Origin: Crossaster papposus
Lineage: Eukaryota; Echinodermata; Asteroidea; Velatida; Solasteridae
Assembly: GCA_037893245.1 (NCBI GenBank)
Contig: JBAIAA010000237.1
Location: 1,550,001-1,614,000, forward strand
Reading direction: 5' to 3'
Length of the DNA: 64,000 nt
Below the pieces are notes generated by a model, which was not told where the DNA came from, did no database searches, and was given only the letters and a program-made list of their open reading frames with translations. Within the stretch, counting starts at the first letter, position 1. Each line of letters starts with the position of its first letter. The translations under genes were made by a program, and so were the position numbers. Positions 62,338-64,000 of the stretch are shown one piece after another.

Positions 62338-62364
62338 GTAGCCCTAGCCCTAGCCCTAGCCCCT
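62335..62364 (+). repeat. AGCCCT hexamer repeat at exon 19 donor
   Basis: AGCCCT about four times, beginning within the exon 19 donor GTAGCC. It is not the telomere unit CCCTAA. Confidence 0.85.
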
Positions 62365-62619
62365 GTAATGCAGTAGGTATGCATGTATATAATAATACAC
62401 AGCCACATCGTCTCCGACATCTCATTTATATCTGCACCACCATCCTGATAAATCATTAATTGCATGCCTCTTTGTTGATTGGCTAGATGATATCTGTATT
62501 ATTTTTTTTTTTTTTTTTCTCTATGTGCTTGCTCGTTTTGAAACGAGCATGTTGAAAACCACCTTGTGAGGGTCATTATTCACATCCAGGCAACCTTGCT
62601 GGTTTTTAACGACCATGTT

Positions 62620-62815
62620 TGAAACTGACCTGCTGAGGCTAAATGAGGAATGTCTCCCAAAACCTTGCTTCGAGAAATCGGCACCGTAAAGTTGGCCATA
62701 CGTAAACAATCATTTCAAAATTGATTCTGAGTTTTCTATATTTTGGAATTGCCAGTGTGGTATATCTTTGGAATTGATTGAGCTACAGAAATTAAATTTG
62801 GTATCATTTAAGAGC
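62620..62815 (+). repeat. Dispersed repeat shared with 29.44-29.77 kb
   Basis: GACCTGCTGAGGCTAAATGA, TTTCTATATTTTGGAATTGC and TGTGGTATATCTTTGGAATT. Shorter, with an internal deletion relative to the first copy. Confidence 0.6.
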
Positions 62816-63478
62816 TAAAAAATAAAATAAAAAAATCAAAGATGGGGGTATTCTTCATTATGCCATGGCAAGTCACATATTTATTCTCATTTATAAATGC
62901 CCGTCAAAAACGACAAAACATGTCAAGAATTCAGCAAGAATTCAGCAATGATTTTGTTCAACAAATACTTCATGTTTTACAAAACATCCCTCTGACCATG
63001 TCTATGCATGCTTTGTGTCTTGCGGGAGTAGTGCTAAAATTCTCCTTTATTTTTGATAGGTTTCAACCATTGGTAAACTGTCTACTGTATTAATGAGGGG
63101 TTAGATTATCTTTGTCAAATTGTCCTTAGTTTGCGTAGTAACTTGGACCTCTTGCACAAGAAAATTTCTTCTGAATAAAATAATTCTGGTCAAGTGTCCT
63201 GCCTGGGGACACAAGTGTCACGATCCCAAAGTTGCGTGTAGCTTCAACTCTATCCTTAATTGCCCTCAAAACGCTATTTATAAGAATGTAAAAGTAATAC
63301 ATGTATGTGAAGCATTTTGGCAAAATGAGATGGAGCTGAATGGGCACAGGCCATCGTGGATATTTGTAATCTTTCATATGTCTGCTACACATATTTTAAA
63401 GACACAAGTGTTTTTTTTAAACATTTGCTTCATCTTCGTCTTTGGTTTCGCCTCTGACTTATGAATCACTGAGAACAG

Positions 63479-63710
63479 GGGCCAATTTTATGAAACATGT
63501 AAGCAAACAAAATTGCTTAGTGTGAAAAATCTTCCATGGGTGGAAAACAGGGTTACAAATCAAATTTTCAGGTGATGTTTATTGTTTGTGACTGATATTC
63601 AGCTGGTTTTTGCTTAGTGTAAAAAAAGGCCATGGAGATTTGGCTGAGCAAAACTATTTTTGTGGTAAGCAAATTTGTGTGCTTACGTATTTTATAAAAT
63701 TGGGCCCAGG
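63479..63710 (+). mobile_element. M5 repeat copy
   Basis: GGGCCAATTTTATGAAACAT to TTTTATAAAATTGGGCCCAG; nearly symmetric ends. Confidence 0.75.
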
Positions 63711-63940
63711 CTGAGAAGCAAACCAAATAAAAACATTAAAACTTTTGGCTTGATATCAGTCGATTGAATGTTTCTGACGCATTAACAGGCACCAGCATGC
63801 AGCTGGAGTTTCCACAGTTGGGGGCCTAAAATCAACGTAAGACGAAGCCAGAGATTCTAACAGGCCCGTACGTGGAATAAACGTGTTTTGAGAAAAACAA
63901 TTGGGACCTTTCATTTTTACAACTGCAAAACTTGAATCTT

Positions 63941-64000
63941 TTAGCCAGTTCGCGCCGGATGACGTATATAAACGCAAAGTTTTCCCCAGATTCAAAACGA
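63941..64000 (+). mobile_element. M2 MITE copy cut by right window edge
   Basis: TTAGCCAGTTCGCGCCGGAT and the following block with AAACGCAAAGTTTTCCCC match the start of M2. The rest is outside the window. Confidence 0.78.

Larger units (their letters stand above)
62338..64000 (+). other. Intron 19, running out of window
   Basis: AGCCCT repeat, T-run (62503-62519), dispersed repeat, M5 copy and an M2 start. Short frames at 62842-63464 are not supported as exons. Confidence 0.65.

Noticed and set aside
59624..60373. 249-codon open frame on the minus strand
   Set aside because: Antisense of exon 18, including the start of the Tudor region; Leu/Ser-rich by composition.
62335..62364. Telomere-like repeat
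   Set aside because: Unit is CCCTAG/AGCCCT, not CCCTAA, and only about four copies.
1..64000. LTR retrotransposon or viral insertion
   Set aside because: No long terminal repeats and no reverse transcriptase, integrase or capsid-like frame seen on either strand.

Overview
The window is nuclear DNA from a marine invertebrate, most likely a deuterostome and probably an echinoderm; a sea star is plausible but unproven. The basis is the split gene with GT-AG introns, the AT-rich introns full of short inverted-repeat elements, the tRNA-like fragments, and one protein that aligns well with vertebrate TNRC18/BAHCC1. I see no bacterial, phage or viral gene, no intact autonomous transposon and no rRNA.

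Layout. Bases 1-8.7 kb hold no convincing coding sequence: three miniature inverted-repeat transposon (MITE) copies of family M1, a ten-unit satellite at 3.4-4.06 kb, other inverted-repeat elements and a GC-rich block at 7 kb. From 8816 to beyond the right edge, the plus strand carries one large gene, a homologue of the vertebrate chromatin proteins TNRC18 and BAHCC1. I can place 19 coding exons whose phases all agree. They encode about 2,995 residues: a Ser/Thr/Pro-rich N-terminal half, Pro- and Gln-rich blocks, a short coiled coil, an AT-hook, Lys/Ser-rich stretches and a Tudor-like domain. The BAH domain expected at the C-terminus is not in the window, so the gene is truncated on the right. 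Intron 1 is 18.3 kb.

The introns are a dense archive of short DNA transposons. Four MITE families (called M1 to M4 here) are flanked by TTAA. M1, starting TTAAAGGTAGGATACACC, has 18 full or partial copies. Others have TA or TAA flanks. Several are nested, and three nests allow the empty site to be inferred from a second copy of the host element. Minisatellites lie at 16.4, 19.4, 27.6, 39.8, 48.4 and 59.1 kb.

How it fits together. Vertebrate TNRC18 and BAHCC1 read repressive histone marks through a BAH domain and recruit co-repressors; TNRC18 silences endogenous retroelements. Here the gene for such a reader is itself loaded with short transposons. One M1 copy ends 15 bp before exon 10, so that exon's branch-point region is probably transposon-derived. 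The most interesting material is the TTAA family cluster with its nested and back-to-back copies, the satellite that grew from an inverted-repeat element terminus, a GC-AG intron in the big gene, and two unexplained coding-like segments at 48.15 and 55.3-55.55 kb.
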